Shown: in pieces, positions 20,695 to 29,840 of the stretch
Numbering within the stretch: the first letter of the stretch is position 1
Layout of the letters: each line of letters starts with the position of its first letter
Assembly (NCBI RefSeq): GCF_030295975.1
Contig: NZ_AP027364.1
Span: 1,922,001 to 1,986,000 of the forward strand
Length of the DNA: 64,000 nucleotides
From: Thalassotalea atypica
GTDB taxonomy: Bacteria; Pseudomonadota; Gammaproteobacteria; Enterobacterales; Alteromonadaceae
Direction: 5' to 3'
Notes under the pieces: model-generated
The model's database searches: none
Told to the model about the DNA's origin: nothing
What the model saw: only the letters and a program-made list of their open reading frames with translations
Program-made: the position numbers and the translations under genes

Positions 20695-22194
20695 ATGATG
20701 TCACGTGCGCCTTTTTTCTTTTTAGTCATTGTTTTAGTATTTTTAGGCAGTATAAGCACCTATTTTCGTCATGTTGAGATTGGTATCCCTATAATTCCAG
20801 GCAAACAAATTGAAACATGGCAAGTAGAGGCGAAAATTGAATTTATTGGCACGTCAGCACCAATTAACGCAAAGCTAACGCTGCCCAAAGATGTAAACTT
20901 TGAGCTGGTCGATGAGTTCACGGCATCGCCAGCTTATGGCGTAAGTGTTATCAGAAATGAAAACCAAGCAGAAGTGAACTGGAATAAAAGGGCGGTTCAA
21001 GGGCGCCAAATATTATATTACCAAGGCACATACAAAAAAGTTTCAAACGTTGAAACTGCACCAGACTATAACACATTGCCCGTTGCAGATATTCTGGAAG
21101 AGCCGTACGAGAGTGCTGCTAATGCATTCTTCCAAACCGCTTATGCTAAATCTGGCAATGAAGAGTCTTTGATCACAGAAATCTTAAATAGATTAGACAC
21201 TAAGGATCAAGAAATTACGTTATTGAAGTCACAGTTTGGTAAAACGGAATTGTTCGTTCATTTTATGCATAAAGCACGAATACCAGCCAAACTTGTTAAA
21301 GGCTTAGTGCTGGAAGATGGCCGCCGAAATCAACAATTAGTGCCGTTAGTGAAAGTGTTCATCAATGAAAAGTGGCACACAATTAACGTAGAATCTCATG
21401 TAGTTGGTGAAGTTGAACAAGTATTGATTTGGCAGCAAGACTCACCAGCATTGCTTGATTTAGAAGGTGGTAGGCAGTCGAGAGTCAGCTTTTCTATTGC
21501 TCACAGCATGAAAGAAGCGTTGCAAGACTCCGTAGATTCGTCAAACAAAGACGACATTTTAGGGTTTAGTATGTACCAATTGCCTATTGAAGAGCAAAAT
21601 GTCTTTAAAGGGATATTGCTGTTACCAATAGGAGCACTAGTAGTAGTATTTTTAAGGGTGCTAGTTGGCTTAAAATGTAGCGGCACATTCATGCCAATAT
21701 TAATTGCTACGTCGTTTACCCAAACGAATTTACTCAATGGCTTAATGGGCTTTTTATTGATCGTTTCACTTGGTCTTATGATCCGCTCCTATTTGTCTCG
21801 CTTGAATCTATTGCTCGTCTCTAGAATATCCGCGGTGGTGATGGTCGTTATCGCGATTATTTTGATCTCAACAGTATTGGCATTTAGGTTAGGGATAACG
21901 GATGCATTAACCATTGCTTTTTTCCCTATGGTGATTATGGCATGGACAATCGAGCGTATGTCTATCCTTTGGGAAGAAGAAGGAGGCAGCGAAGTACTCA
22001 TACAAGGTGGCGGAAGCTTAATAGTTGCCATTATCGCTTACTTGATGATGGACAATATGTTGATCCGTCACTGGGCGTTTAACTTCCTCGGTGTTCACTT
22101 AATTATACTAGCAGCTATTTTAATGATGGGGCAATACACCGGCTATCGTCTATTAGAGCTTTATCGTTTTAGACCAATGGCACGAAAACATTAA
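20695..22194 (+). CDS. Inactive transglutaminase fused to seven-TM domain
   Basis: 499 residues. One N-terminal membrane segment (residues about 5-22) is followed by a roughly 240-residue periplasmic part with a transglutaminase-like fold. The segment where the catalytic Cys would be (LLKSQFGKTELFVHFMHKA) has none, so the domain is probably inactive; a His remains in KWHTINVE. From residue about 300 on there are seven hydrophobic helices. The family is known by annotation only (inactive transglutaminase family protein) and is usually encoded with the two neighbouring gene types. It could be a scaffold or sensor that presents a peptide to its partners. Confidence 0.82.
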   Translation: MMSRAPFFFLVIVLVFLGSISTYFRHVEIGIPIIPGKQIETWQVEAKIEFIGTSAPINAKLTLPKDVNFELVDEFTASPAYGVSVIRNENQAEVNWNKRAVQGRQILYYQGTYKKVSNVETAPDYNTLPVADILEEPYESAANAFFQTAYAKSGNEESLITEILNRLDTKDQEITLLKSQFGKTELFVHFMHKARIPAKLVKGLVLEDGRRNQQLVPLVKVFINEKWHTINVESHVVGEVEQVLIWQQDSPALLDLEGGRQSRVSFSIAHSMKEALQDSVDSSNKDDILGFSMYQLPIEEQNVFKGILLLPIGALVVVFLRVLVGLKCSGTFMPILIATSFTQTNLLNGLMGFLLIVSLGLMIRSYLSRLNLLLVSRISAVVMVVIAIILISTVLAFRLGITDALTIAFFPMVIMAWTIERMSILWEEEGGSEVLIQGGGSLIVAIIAYLMMDNMLIRHWAFNFLGVHLIILAAILMMGQYTGYRLLELYRFRPMARKH

Positions 22195-22195
22195 G

Positions 22196-23164
22196 ATGGG
22201 GATTTTTAACTTTGCCAACCCATTTGTGTTAGCAAACCGTGGCGTCATGGGGATGAATCAGCGAAATTTTTCCTATATTTCGCGCTATAACAAGCGAGAG
22301 CTTTACCCGAATGTAGATGACAAGTTAAAAACTAAGCATCTTGCGATAGGTAATGGAATAGCCGTGCCTGAGCTCATTGGCGTAGTCAGGTTTCAACATG
22401 ATGTGAAAAAGGTCTTTGATTTACTTAAAAGGCATCAAGGTTTTTGTATTAAGCCGGCAAAAGGTAGTGGCGGGAAAGGGATTTTGGTTATCTTGTCGAC
22501 AGATGAAAAGGGTTATAAGAAAGCCAGTGGAGATTATGTCAGTAAAGACGAAATTATCAGGCATATCTCGAATATTTTGGCGGGTCTGTTTAGCTTAGGC
22601 GGTGCGTCTGATGTCGCTGTGATTGAAGCATTAATCGAATTTGATCCTATTTTTGATGGTTTAAGTCATGAAGGTGTGCCAGATATAAGAATGATTGTCT
22701 TTCAAGGCTATCCTATGATGGCCATGCTAAGGCTTGCAACTCACGCTAGCGATGGCAAAGCCAATTTGCATCAAGGGGCTGTTGGGGTAGGCATTAATAT
22801 AGCGACAGGCAAAGCTAAACATGCCGTACAATTTGATAAACCCATTAAATTCCACCCTGATACCGAACAACCTTTGGATCAAGTACAGATTACCAATTGG
22901 GAGAGTTTACTCAGATTGTCAGCAAGTTGTTATGAAATGTCGGGCTTGGGTTATTTAGGTGTTGATATTGTATTAGACAAGACGTTAGGACCATTAGTTT
23001 TGGAATTGAATGCTAGGCCAGGATTAGCCATACAGATTGCTAATGGCATGGGCATGTTACCAAGGCTAAAGGCGATTGAAGCACTCGCTAAAGCGAGGGG
23101 CTTTAAAGCCCGACCTGATGTTAAGCAACGGGTAGATTATGCAAAAAGTCAGTTCAACGATTAG
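22196..23164 (+). CDS. RimK-like alpha-L-glutamate ligase (ATP-grasp)
   Basis: 322 residues, cytoplasmic by sequence. ATP-grasp elements are present: GFCIKPAKGSGGKGILV (nucleotide loop), the acidic pair in VIEALIEFDP, VPDIRMIVFQGYPMMAMLR, and the metal-binding VLELNARPGLAIQIANG. RimK enzymes add glutamates to a carboxylate; the acceptor is unknown here. The start is one base after the transglutaminase-like gene. The 3' end overlaps the start of the next gene by 26 bp. The recurring trio with the retropepsin-like and 7TM proteins implies a shared pathway. Confidence 0.86.
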   Translation: MGIFNFANPFVLANRGVMGMNQRNFSYISRYNKRELYPNVDDKLKTKHLAIGNGIAVPELIGVVRFQHDVKKVFDLLKRHQGFCIKPAKGSGGKGILVILSTDEKGYKKASGDYVSKDEIIRHISNILAGLFSLGGASDVAVIEALIEFDPIFDGLSHEGVPDIRMIVFQGYPMMAMLRLATHASDGKANLHQGAVGVGINIATGKAKHAVQFDKPIKFHPDTEQPLDQVQITNWESLLRLSASCYEMSGLGYLGVDIVLDKTLGPLVLELNARPGLAIQIANGMGMLPRLKAIEALAKARGFKARPDVKQRVDYAKSQFND

Positions 23165-25019
23165 CGCTATTTGCCGTCTATTTTTTATTATTGGGCTACT
23201 AGGTCACAACTTAGCTTATGCTGGCGGAGTGCAATCCGCTCAGAGGGATCTGTATGGACACGACATTGGAAAGCGTTGTGGTATTATCTTTGGGCAACTA
23301 AAAAGCGCAGCGAATCAGCCATCAAAGCTAGTGACTAGCAATAAATCGGCGACTTTCTTCGATACTATTCATTCCCTAGAACAAACGCTGATCCCAGCGC
23401 AAAACCTCCTATTTGAAAGCTATCTCATGGCTGATGTTTCGCCAGATAAAGACATTCAGAAACAAGCGCGTGCATGTCAGCTTAAGTTAAGTGCCGCAAT
23501 GGATCTCCTCATAGGAAGTGAGGCTATGTCATCACTATTAAAGCTTGCTAAACAAAGGGTAACCAATTCGTCTGAGCAACGAGTGTTGGATAGGTATCAA
23601 CAGCAGCATTTATCTTTAGCAAATGAAGACTATGCGGTAAATAAGCAACAGCTTAAAGAAGTCGCTGCTGCATTCCGTCAAGGGACAACGGCTAAGGTTA
23701 ATAAGCCATTTGAACTTTCATATGCCTGCCTTCAAAAATTGCCTAAAAAGCTAAAAACTGAATTTGATGAAACAGGACATTCATCACTAGCGATCAATAA
23801 GCGTCTGTATTTATCACTATTGAATAAACATCCTGTGTCTAATTGTCGTCAAGAGGTTTATCGACAATACCAAAGACGTCATGAACAAGGCAACCAAGCG
23901 CATTTAGCTGCACTTATCACGAAGAAAAATAGAGGTGCAAAATACTTGGGCTATCAGAATTTTGCTGAATATTCGTTGCGCAACACTCAGCTTGAATCTG
24001 TTGATAACGTCAACGCGTTATTGACTGAAATTGCCTCAAAATTACCATCATCTTCAGCGCCTTGGGATTATCGCTTTGACGCAAAGCAAGAGAAAATGGC
24101 CAATGGCCGTAACAATAAAAAATCAGCCGCGCAAACAATCACACCAGAAATAGCCCATCAAGGACTGTTTAAGTTGCTAAAGTCGGAGTTCGCTTTAACA
24201 ATTACTCAACTTGCTGTGCCCACTTGGCATAGTAGCGTTCAAGCATACGAACTCACGCAGAACGATAAACTGATAGGCGAGTTTTATTTAGATCTTTATA
24301 GCAGAGAAGGCAAATACAAAAAAAACCGTCATAGGGCGATACAACGAGGCGTTACAAATGTTCAGTTGCCTCGTAGCGCTTTGATCTTAAGTTTGCCGAA
24401 AAAAAATTGGCGACAAAAGCACTTAAAGTCGTTCTTCCATGAGTTTGGCCACTTACTGCATAACATGTTATCAACTCAGCCTTATCACGTTAATGCTGGG
24501 ATCAGTATTGAGAGTGATCTTATCGAAATGCCAGCAAAATGGTTTGAATGGCTTAGTTTTGACCCAGCAGTACAACAGCAAATGTTTGGTCAAGTCATCG
24601 TTGATAGTCAAGGCGCGGCGCAAGAAACGCCATTTAAGTTAAGACTCTATCGCGCGGCAATGGCCTTGGCATATTTTTCTGAGTCGCCAGAAGGAAATTC
24701 GCTGCAGCTTGAACAAATCAATCAAAGACTGTTCAGGCAGTATACGGGTTTTGACTATCCTAAGAGCGCCTCAAGCCAATACAGCTTTTCACATCTGGCG
24801 ACCTATGGCCCTCGATATTTTAGCTACATATTTTCTGAGCTTGTTGCGCGAAAACTACTGCGTGACTACAAGGCTAGGAAGTTTAAAGGAGCAGATTTTT
24901 TGACTAAAATAATAGCAAAGGGGGGAAGTAAAACAATGGCAGAAATGCTAAGTGATTTATATCATTCGCCCTTAACTATCAATCAATTCATTAACTGGGT
25001 AAGCCATGATGAGCTTTGA
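23139..25019 (+). CDS. Secreted M3-family metallopeptidase
   Basis: 626 residues with an N-terminal signal peptide (about residues 1-28, ending NLAYAGG). The zinc motif H434-E-F-G-H438 is intact, and the third ligand Glu probably lies in IESDLIEMPAKWFEW about 25 residues on. Length and the alpha-helical N-terminal half agree with thimet/oligopeptidase F-like M3 enzymes, which cut short peptides in a closed channel. Unlike cytosolic OpdA, this one should act in the periplasm. It overlaps the ligase gene upstream by 26 bp and the next gene downstream by 14 bp. Confidence 0.87.
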   Translation: MQKVSSTISAICRLFFIIGLLGHNLAYAGGVQSAQRDLYGHDIGKRCGIIFGQLKSAANQPSKLVTSNKSATFFDTIHSLEQTLIPAQNLLFESYLMADVSPDKDIQKQARACQLKLSAAMDLLIGSEAMSSLLKLAKQRVTNSSEQRVLDRYQQQHLSLANEDYAVNKQQLKEVAAAFRQGTTAKVNKPFELSYACLQKLPKKLKTEFDETGHSSLAINKRLYLSLLNKHPVSNCRQEVYRQYQRRHEQGNQAHLAALITKKNRGAKYLGYQNFAEYSLRNTQLESVDNVNALLTEIASKLPSSSAPWDYRFDAKQEKMANGRNNKKSAAQTITPEIAHQGLFKLLKSEFALTITQLAVPTWHSSVQAYELTQNDKLIGEFYLDLYSREGKYKKNRHRAIQRGVTNVQLPRSALILSLPKKNWRQKHLKSFFHEFGHLLHNMLSTQPYHVNAGISIESDLIEMPAKWFEWLSFDPAVQQQMFGQVIVDSQGAAQETPFKLRLYRAAMALAYFSESPEGNSLQLEQINQRLFRQYTGFDYPKSASSQYSFSHLATYGPRYFSYIFSELVARKLLRDYKARKFKGADFLTKIIAKGGSKTMAEMLSDLYHSPLTINQFINWVSHDEL

Positions 25020-27111
25020 CAATAGGTTGCTCTACATCGTTTTCATTTTTGTCATTTTGGGGCATTCGTATGCCGCACAGGCCAAAGAAAGCGAGTCATT
25101 ATCTTACCAAGATGTGGCCAATGGAATTCAACAAACGTTTGAGTCTCGGCTATTTGAATTGCCACCACGAATTCAAGGACATTATGGAATACGCCTATAT
25201 CGTATGACCGGTGATGAAAAGTATTTACCCAGTGCACTGTATGATTATTATGTGGTTGCTGATCGCATGCATGCGATTGTTGATGGTATTGATAATAAAT
25301 CTTTTATCAAAGAGCGCAGTGAGTACCTAACTGGCGCGATGAGTAAGGGTAAAAGGGGAAAAGCGCGCAGAAAAGCACTGAAAGCATTTCCTGAATTCAT
25401 TTTTTATGCGGATGAGTTATTGAGACATGCGGCAAGGTTGAACGCTTTTGGTGTTGAATTACCGGGAAAAATTAAACGCACCATTGCTCAGTACGACTAC
25501 TTACCTGCAATTACCGATAAAACTATGATCCAAGCTTGGGCGGCGCAAATTGCCAATTATGTATACTGGCTACATCAATTGGGCATTGCTGATCATAGAG
25601 TTGCATATAAAGAAGCTTTTCTAGCGGCATACCCCGATAAAGAAGATGATAAGTTATCTCGCTGGCATTTTAGAAACAAAGTTTACGGTTTGACCCATTT
25701 TATTTTCGCAGCCTCTGGGTTTTATCAGCACAACGTATCGTCTAATGAATTTGGTTGGATACTCGATTATTTTGATCAGAACAAGCGGCGCATACTAAAC
25801 GATGCTACAGATGATATTGTGGCAGAGGTAGGCATTAGTTTTTTATTGATGGATAAGAAGAGCCACCCTTTGGTTGAACTGACTAAACAACGGCTCGTGC
25901 GTGCCTATAATGTGGAAGCTGGCATGATACCGTCAGTATCAGGAAAGTTGATTTTGTCGTCCGGCGAGCACCGCAATGTATTAACTTATATGCTGATGAC
26001 TTGGCCAGAACAGTTAACCCCCGGACCGTTTTTTAACGAACTTGAATCAATGAATAAGTATGTCCCTGTTCAATTGCTTGATAATAAACAAAAAATTAAC
26101 AAAGCAAAAAATATCGAAAATAAGGAAACCTACCAGCAATCGGCAAATAAGATCAGAGCCGAGTACGATAGTAACTTTTTAAAGCTTAAAACATCTGCCC
26201 AAAATCATTATGCGGCAAGAATGTACCGGTTAACGGGAGATACGCATTATGCGAGTCAGGCGGTAAATGAAGTTTATCAAATCTCTGAACGGTTAGATGA
26301 TTACGCAAACAGCCTAGACAGTGCTACTTGGCGTGTTGAACAAGCAAGAGCAATGATTGATAGATTGCCAACAACAAAGCGCGGTAAGCGTCGCAAAAAT
26401 GCACTCGCTAACACGGGCGATAAACGCTTTGCGCTTTATTTAGTGTACCAATTGGCAAAATTAAACGAGTATGGACTTGAACATCCTGCTCATCAGCAAT
26501 TTATACGATACTTAAAACAAGCTGACTTACATGACTTATTGATGTCACCACAATTCATTAAAGCCTATGCGGCCCAAGTAGCGAACTACGTTTACTGGTT
26601 GAAAACCATGGATGTGGTTGATTGGACAGGGGAGCTAAAAATGGCCTTTGAGTCGGCTTACCCTGACGCTTACGATCAAAAATTAACGAAAAGCGAATTT
26701 AACAACAAGGTTTATGGTTTAACTCATATCATATTGGCCGATAGTAACTACTATCAAAACTTAGTGAGTGCGACGGAGCACCAATGGATTTTGGATTATT
26801 TTGAGCGGCATGAAGATAGAATCGTGAATAAGACTAAAGCAGACATACAAGCTGAAGTAGGCTTGAGTTTCTTACTGACCGAGCAGGGGCAACATAAAAC
26901 GTTAAAAGCCATGAAAGTATCAATTCAGAATGCGATTCACCCAACAAAGGATCGGGTACTGTCGTCAAAAGGGAATGATGATTTAAGCAAAGGCGAGCAT
27001 AGAAATGTACTGGCGTATGCCTTATTAAATTGGCCGGATAAATTATTCAAAGGGCCAATACTAAACGAACATCCCGAGTTGAAAAGACGATTACCTAGTC
27101 ATTACCAATAG
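25006..27111 (+). CDS. Secreted duplicated-domain protein (DUF3541-like)
   Basis: 701 residues with a signal peptide (about 1-25). It is built of two homologous halves, roughly residues 30-350 and 375-700. Shared blocks include RLYRMTGDEKYL / RMYRLTGDTHYA, AAQIANYVYWLHQL / AAQVANYVYWLKTM, KVYGLTHFIFA / KVYGLTHIILA, WILDYF / WILDYF and SSGEHRNVLTYML / SKGEHRNVLAYAL. I believe this matches DUF3541, but I am not certain. Alpha-helical, no membrane segment after the signal. Last gene of the operon; a bidirectional terminator follows. Function unknown. Confidence 0.75.
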   Translation: MMSFDNRLLYIVFIFVILGHSYAAQAKESESLSYQDVANGIQQTFESRLFELPPRIQGHYGIRLYRMTGDEKYLPSALYDYYVVADRMHAIVDGIDNKSFIKERSEYLTGAMSKGKRGKARRKALKAFPEFIFYADELLRHAARLNAFGVELPGKIKRTIAQYDYLPAITDKTMIQAWAAQIANYVYWLHQLGIADHRVAYKEAFLAAYPDKEDDKLSRWHFRNKVYGLTHFIFAASGFYQHNVSSNEFGWILDYFDQNKRRILNDATDDIVAEVGISFLLMDKKSHPLVELTKQRLVRAYNVEAGMIPSVSGKLILSSGEHRNVLTYMLMTWPEQLTPGPFFNELESMNKYVPVQLLDNKQKINKAKNIENKETYQQSANKIRAEYDSNFLKLKTSAQNHYAARMYRLTGDTHYASQAVNEVYQISERLDDYANSLDSATWRVEQARAMIDRLPTTKRGKRRKNALANTGDKRFALYLVYQLAKLNEYGLEHPAHQQFIRYLKQADLHDLLMSPQFIKAYAAQVANYVYWLKTMDVVDWTGELKMAFESAYPDAYDQKLTKSEFNNKVYGLTHIILADSNYYQNLVSATEHQWILDYFERHEDRIVNKTKADIQAEVGLSFLLTEQGQHKTLKAMKVSIQNAIHPTKDRVLSSKGNDDLSKGEHRNVLAYALLNWPDKLFKGPILNEHPELKRRLPSHYQ

Positions 27112-27134
27112 TGGTTCTATTTAATCAAGCATAA

Positions 27135-27167
27135 AAAAGCCAGTCTTATAGACTGGCTTTTGTTTTT
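27135..27167. terminator. Bidirectional terminator between the envelope operon and pykA
   Basis: An 11-bp stem AAAAGCCAGTC / GACTGGCTTTT with loop TTATA is flanked by A's on the left and T's on the right. It works in both directions and ends the plus-strand operon and the minus-strand pykA. Confidence 0.9.
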
Positions 27168-27187
27168 ATCTGATAGTAAGAGTCAAA

Positions 27188-28642
27188 CTAAGCTTTTAAC
27201 ATCTCTTTAGTAATCTTAAGAATTTTCACAGTATTTGATGCTCCGACGGTTTCCATTAAGTCACCGTGGGTGAATATCACTTTATCATTCACTTCAAGAT
27301 CTAGCTTTTGAATTACTTGCGCTAAGACGTCATTAGCTAAACTTTCATTGCTGCTAGTCGTTGAATCAAATGATACCGGGTAGACACCACGGTAAATTGC
27401 CATTTTGTTTAATGACTTTTCGTGGCGCGATAAAGAAAAAATCGGTAAGCCAGAGGTAATACGCGACATAATTTTAGCTGTTTGGCCCGATTCCGTAAGC
27501 GCAATTATTGCCTTAACCCCTTTTAAGTGGTTAGCTGCATACATTGCCGATAGAGCAACAGTTTCTGAGACTTCCTCAAACATGAGTTCGATACGGTGAC
27601 CAGAAGTGTTGACTGAGCGATGCTTTTCGGCGCCAAGACATACATTATCCATTGCCTGTACAGTTTCTACTGGGAACTGACCTGCAGCGGTTTCAGCAGA
27701 AAGCATTACCGCATCAGTACCATCAAGCACGGCGTTGGCTACATCCATAACTTCAGCACGTGTCGGCATTGGGCTTTCGATCATGGTTTCCATCATTTGC
27801 GTTGCTGTAATAACAACACGGTTTAATTGACGGCTTCGCGCAATGATATGTTTTTGCTTACCGACAAGCTCAGCATCGCCAATTTCAACACCCAAATCGC
27901 CACGAGCAACCATAACAACATCAGATGCTAAGATGATTTCATCAAGGACTTTATCGTCAGATACTGCTTCAGCACGTTCAATTTTTGAAACCAAACGAAC
28001 ATCCGCACCGGCTTCTTGAGCAAGCAAGCGAGCTTCGCGCATGTCAGCGGCATCACGTGGGAATGATACGGCTAGGAAATCTGCTTCAAGTTTTGCGGCT
28101 AATTTGATGTCTTCTTTATCTTTATCAGTTAACGCGGCTGCAGATAAACCACCACCTTGACGGTTAATCCCTTTGTTATTAGACAATGGACCACCAATAG
28201 TAACCTCAGTGAATACTGATTGGCCCTTAGTGCTCAACACTTTTAATTGAACTCTACCATCATCAAGTAACAAAATATCGCCTGTGCCAACATCTTGAGG
28301 AAGCTCTTTGTAATCTATTCCTACTTTGTCTTGATTACCTTCGCCTTTGGCAAGTGATGCATCTAATTCAAACTTATCGCCAATATTTAAGCGAATAGGT
28401 CCATCTTTGAACGTCGAAATTCGAATTTTAGGACCTTGTAAATCGCCCAAAATACCAACATAAATTCCTAATTCTTTTGCTATTTCTCTAACCATATTGG
28501 CACGGTTAATGTGATCTTCTGGAATACCATGCGAGAAATTTAAACGTACTACGTTTACGCCAGCTTCTAAGATCTGTTTTAGTACTTCTCTATCATCTGT
28601 TGCCGGGCCGAGTGTGGCAACAATCTTCGTTCTTCTTGGCAT
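27188..28642 (-). CDS. pykA: Pyruvate kinase (PykA type)
   Basis: 484 residues. It converts phosphoenolpyruvate and ADP to pyruvate and ATP. Motifs include [12 protein letters not shown] at the start, NFSHG, the metal/active site [21 protein letters not shown] and [12 protein letters not shown]. Length and N-terminus agree with PykA (AMP/sugar-phosphate activated) rather than PykF. It lies 66 bp downstream of hexR on the same strand, but a hairpin terminator stands between them. HexR is known to control pykA in Shewanella; no full HexR site is visible immediately upstream here. Confidence 0.96.
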   Translation of the reverse strand: MPRRTKIVATLGPATDDREVLKQILEAGVNVVRLNFSHGIPEDHINRANMVREIAKELGIYVGILGDLQGPKIRISTFKDGPIRLNIGDKFELDASLAKGEGNQDKVGIDYKELPQDVGTGDILLLDDGRVQLKVLSTKGQSVFTEVTIGGPLSNNKGINRQGGGLSAAALTDKDKEDIKLAAKLEADFLAVSFPRDAADMREARLLAQEAGADVRLVSKIERAEAVSDDKVLDEIILASDVVMVARGDLGVEIGDAELVGKQKHIIARSRQLNRVVITATQMMETMIESPMPTRAEVMDVANAVLDGTDAVMLSAETAAGQFPVETVQAMDNVCLGAEKHRSVNTSGHRIELMFEEVSETVALSAMYAANHLKGVKAIIALTESGQTAKIMSRITSGLPIFSLSRHEKSLNKMAIYRGVYPVSFDSTTSSNESLANDVLAQVIQKLDLEVNDKVIFTHGDLMETVGASNTVKILKITKEMLKA

Positions 28643-28673
28643 CTTAGTCCTTCATATTTCTTTGGTAGTAATT

Positions 28674-28702
28674 AAAAAAGGCATACAAATTTTGTATGCC
28701 TT
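28674..28702 (-). terminator. Intrinsic terminator or attenuator between hexR and pykA
   Basis: On the minus strand a 12-base inverted repeat AAGGCATACAAA / TTTGTATGCCTT runs into six T's (28679-28674). It ends only about 31 bp before the pykA start codon, leaving little room for a separate pykA promoter. It may be a partial terminator that tunes pykA relative to hexR. Confidence 0.75.
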
Positions 28703-28708
28703 ACAATG

Positions 28709-29557
28709 CTATTCTTTGCGGTCAAAGCGCGAACTACGTAAGCTGTCTTTAACCTTTTTCAGGTTGTCTCTAAATTTAGTGCCACGACGTAAGGTAAAAC
28801 CAGTAGCTAAAATATCGATCAGGGTTAACTGCGCAATTCGTGATGACATCGGCATATATAAATCAGTATCTTCTGCAACATCTACAGATAATACTATGGA
28901 ACATTCCTTCGCCAGTGGTGTACCTTCAGAGGTGATACCAATAACTGTTGCATCATTTTCTTTGGCTAAACTAGCCACTTCAACTAGCGATTTAGTACGT
29001 CCGGTATGTGAAATTAAAATAACCACATCACCTTGTTGGCTATTAATAGCGCTCATGCGCTGCATTAATATGTCATCAAAATAAACAACAGGAACATTGA
29101 ATCTAAAGAATTTATTTTGTGCGTCATGGGCAACAACAGCGGATGCACCTAAACCAAAAAATGAAATTTTGTTTGCTTGGGTTAATAAGTCAACTGCGCG
29201 ACTAATGCCTTTAGTACTTAAACTTTTACGTGCTAATTCAAGACTGGCCATTGTTGATTCAAAAATTTTAGCTGTGTATTCGTCAGCCGTATCATCTTCA
29301 TCAACATGTCGATTTACATAAGGTGTACCGTTAGCCAAACTTTGCGCTAAATGTAATTTAAAATCAGGGTAACCTTTGGTGTCTAATCGGCGGCAAAACC
29401 TATTAACGGTGGGCTCACTGATATTAGCTTGTTTGGCGAGTGCGGCTATACTTGCATGAATAACAGTGCTTGGTGAAGCTAGAATAACTTCAGCAACTTT
29501 TCTTTCTGATTTACTGAAAGTGTCTAGTTCTGTCGTGATCTTTTCTAATATATTCAT
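28709..29557 (-). CDS. hexR: HexR, RpiR-family regulator of central carbon metabolism
   Basis: 282 residues. An N-terminal HTH_6 domain (residues about 1-77; IAALAKQANISEPTVNRFCRRL) is followed by a SIS sugar-phosphate-binding domain (ISFFGLGASAVVAHDAQNK, VVILISHTGRTKSLVEVA). HexR senses 2-keto-3-deoxy-6-phosphogluconate and controls Entner-Doudoroff, gap and pyk genes in gammaproteobacteria. Matching palindromes are seen upstream of zwf and gapA in this window. It is divergent from zwf across 283 bp and is followed by pykA. Confidence 0.95.
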   Translation of the reverse strand: MNILEKITTELDTFSKSERKVAEVILASPSTVIHASIAALAKQANISEPTVNRFCRRLDTKGYPDFKLHLAQSLANGTPYVNRHVDEDDTADEYTAKIFESTMASLELARKSLSTKGISRAVDLLTQANKISFFGLGASAVVAHDAQNKFFRFNVPVVYFDDILMQRMSAINSQQGDVVILISHTGRTKSLVEVASLAKENDATVIGITSEGTPLAKECSIVLSVDVAEDTDLYMPMSSRIAQLTLIDILATGFTLRRGTKFRDNLKKVKDSLRSSRFDRKE

Positions 29558-29741
29558 TTAATGTGATCCTAGATCTTTTTCTTAACTGTAATTTATTTTC
29601 TAGATAAATAACAGAAAAAATGAAATTTTCTTTCATATTGAACCGCAATATAAATCAAAATAGCAGTTAGTTGCAAATGTTTAATAAATAATCATGAAGA
29701 ATTCATAATAGAGTATAGAGATACCAGTGCCTTTGAATAAA

Positions 29742-29756
29742 TGTAGTAAAATTACA
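29742..29756. promoter_or_regulatory. HexR operator upstream of zwf (site 1)
   Basis: TGTAGTAAAATTACA fits the HexR consensus TGTARTNNNAYTACA exactly. It lies 84 bp before the zwf start and 185 bp before the hexR start, so it may serve both. The same 15 bases recur upstream of gapA. Confidence 0.85.
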
Positions 29757-29802
29757 AAAAGTTCTTTACTGATGTGTTAACAAGCGCTAAATTAACGGTA
29801 AA

Positions 29803-29817
29803 TGTAGCTTAGTTACA
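29803..29817. promoter_or_regulatory. Second, weaker HexR-like site at zwf
   Basis: TGTAGCTTAGTTACA keeps the outer TGTAG and TTACA of the HexR palindrome but differs at inner positions 6 and 10. It ends 23 bp before the zwf start codon. It could be a lower-affinity site next to site 1. Confidence 0.5.
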
Positions 29818-29840
29818 ATGAGCAAACTAGAGAATTACCT

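Noticed and set aside
28614-29084. Plus-strand frame of 156 codons across the end of pykA and hexR
   Set aside because: It is antisense to hexR, whose helix-turn-helix and SIS motifs are intact; it crosses a terminator and has no family-like pattern.
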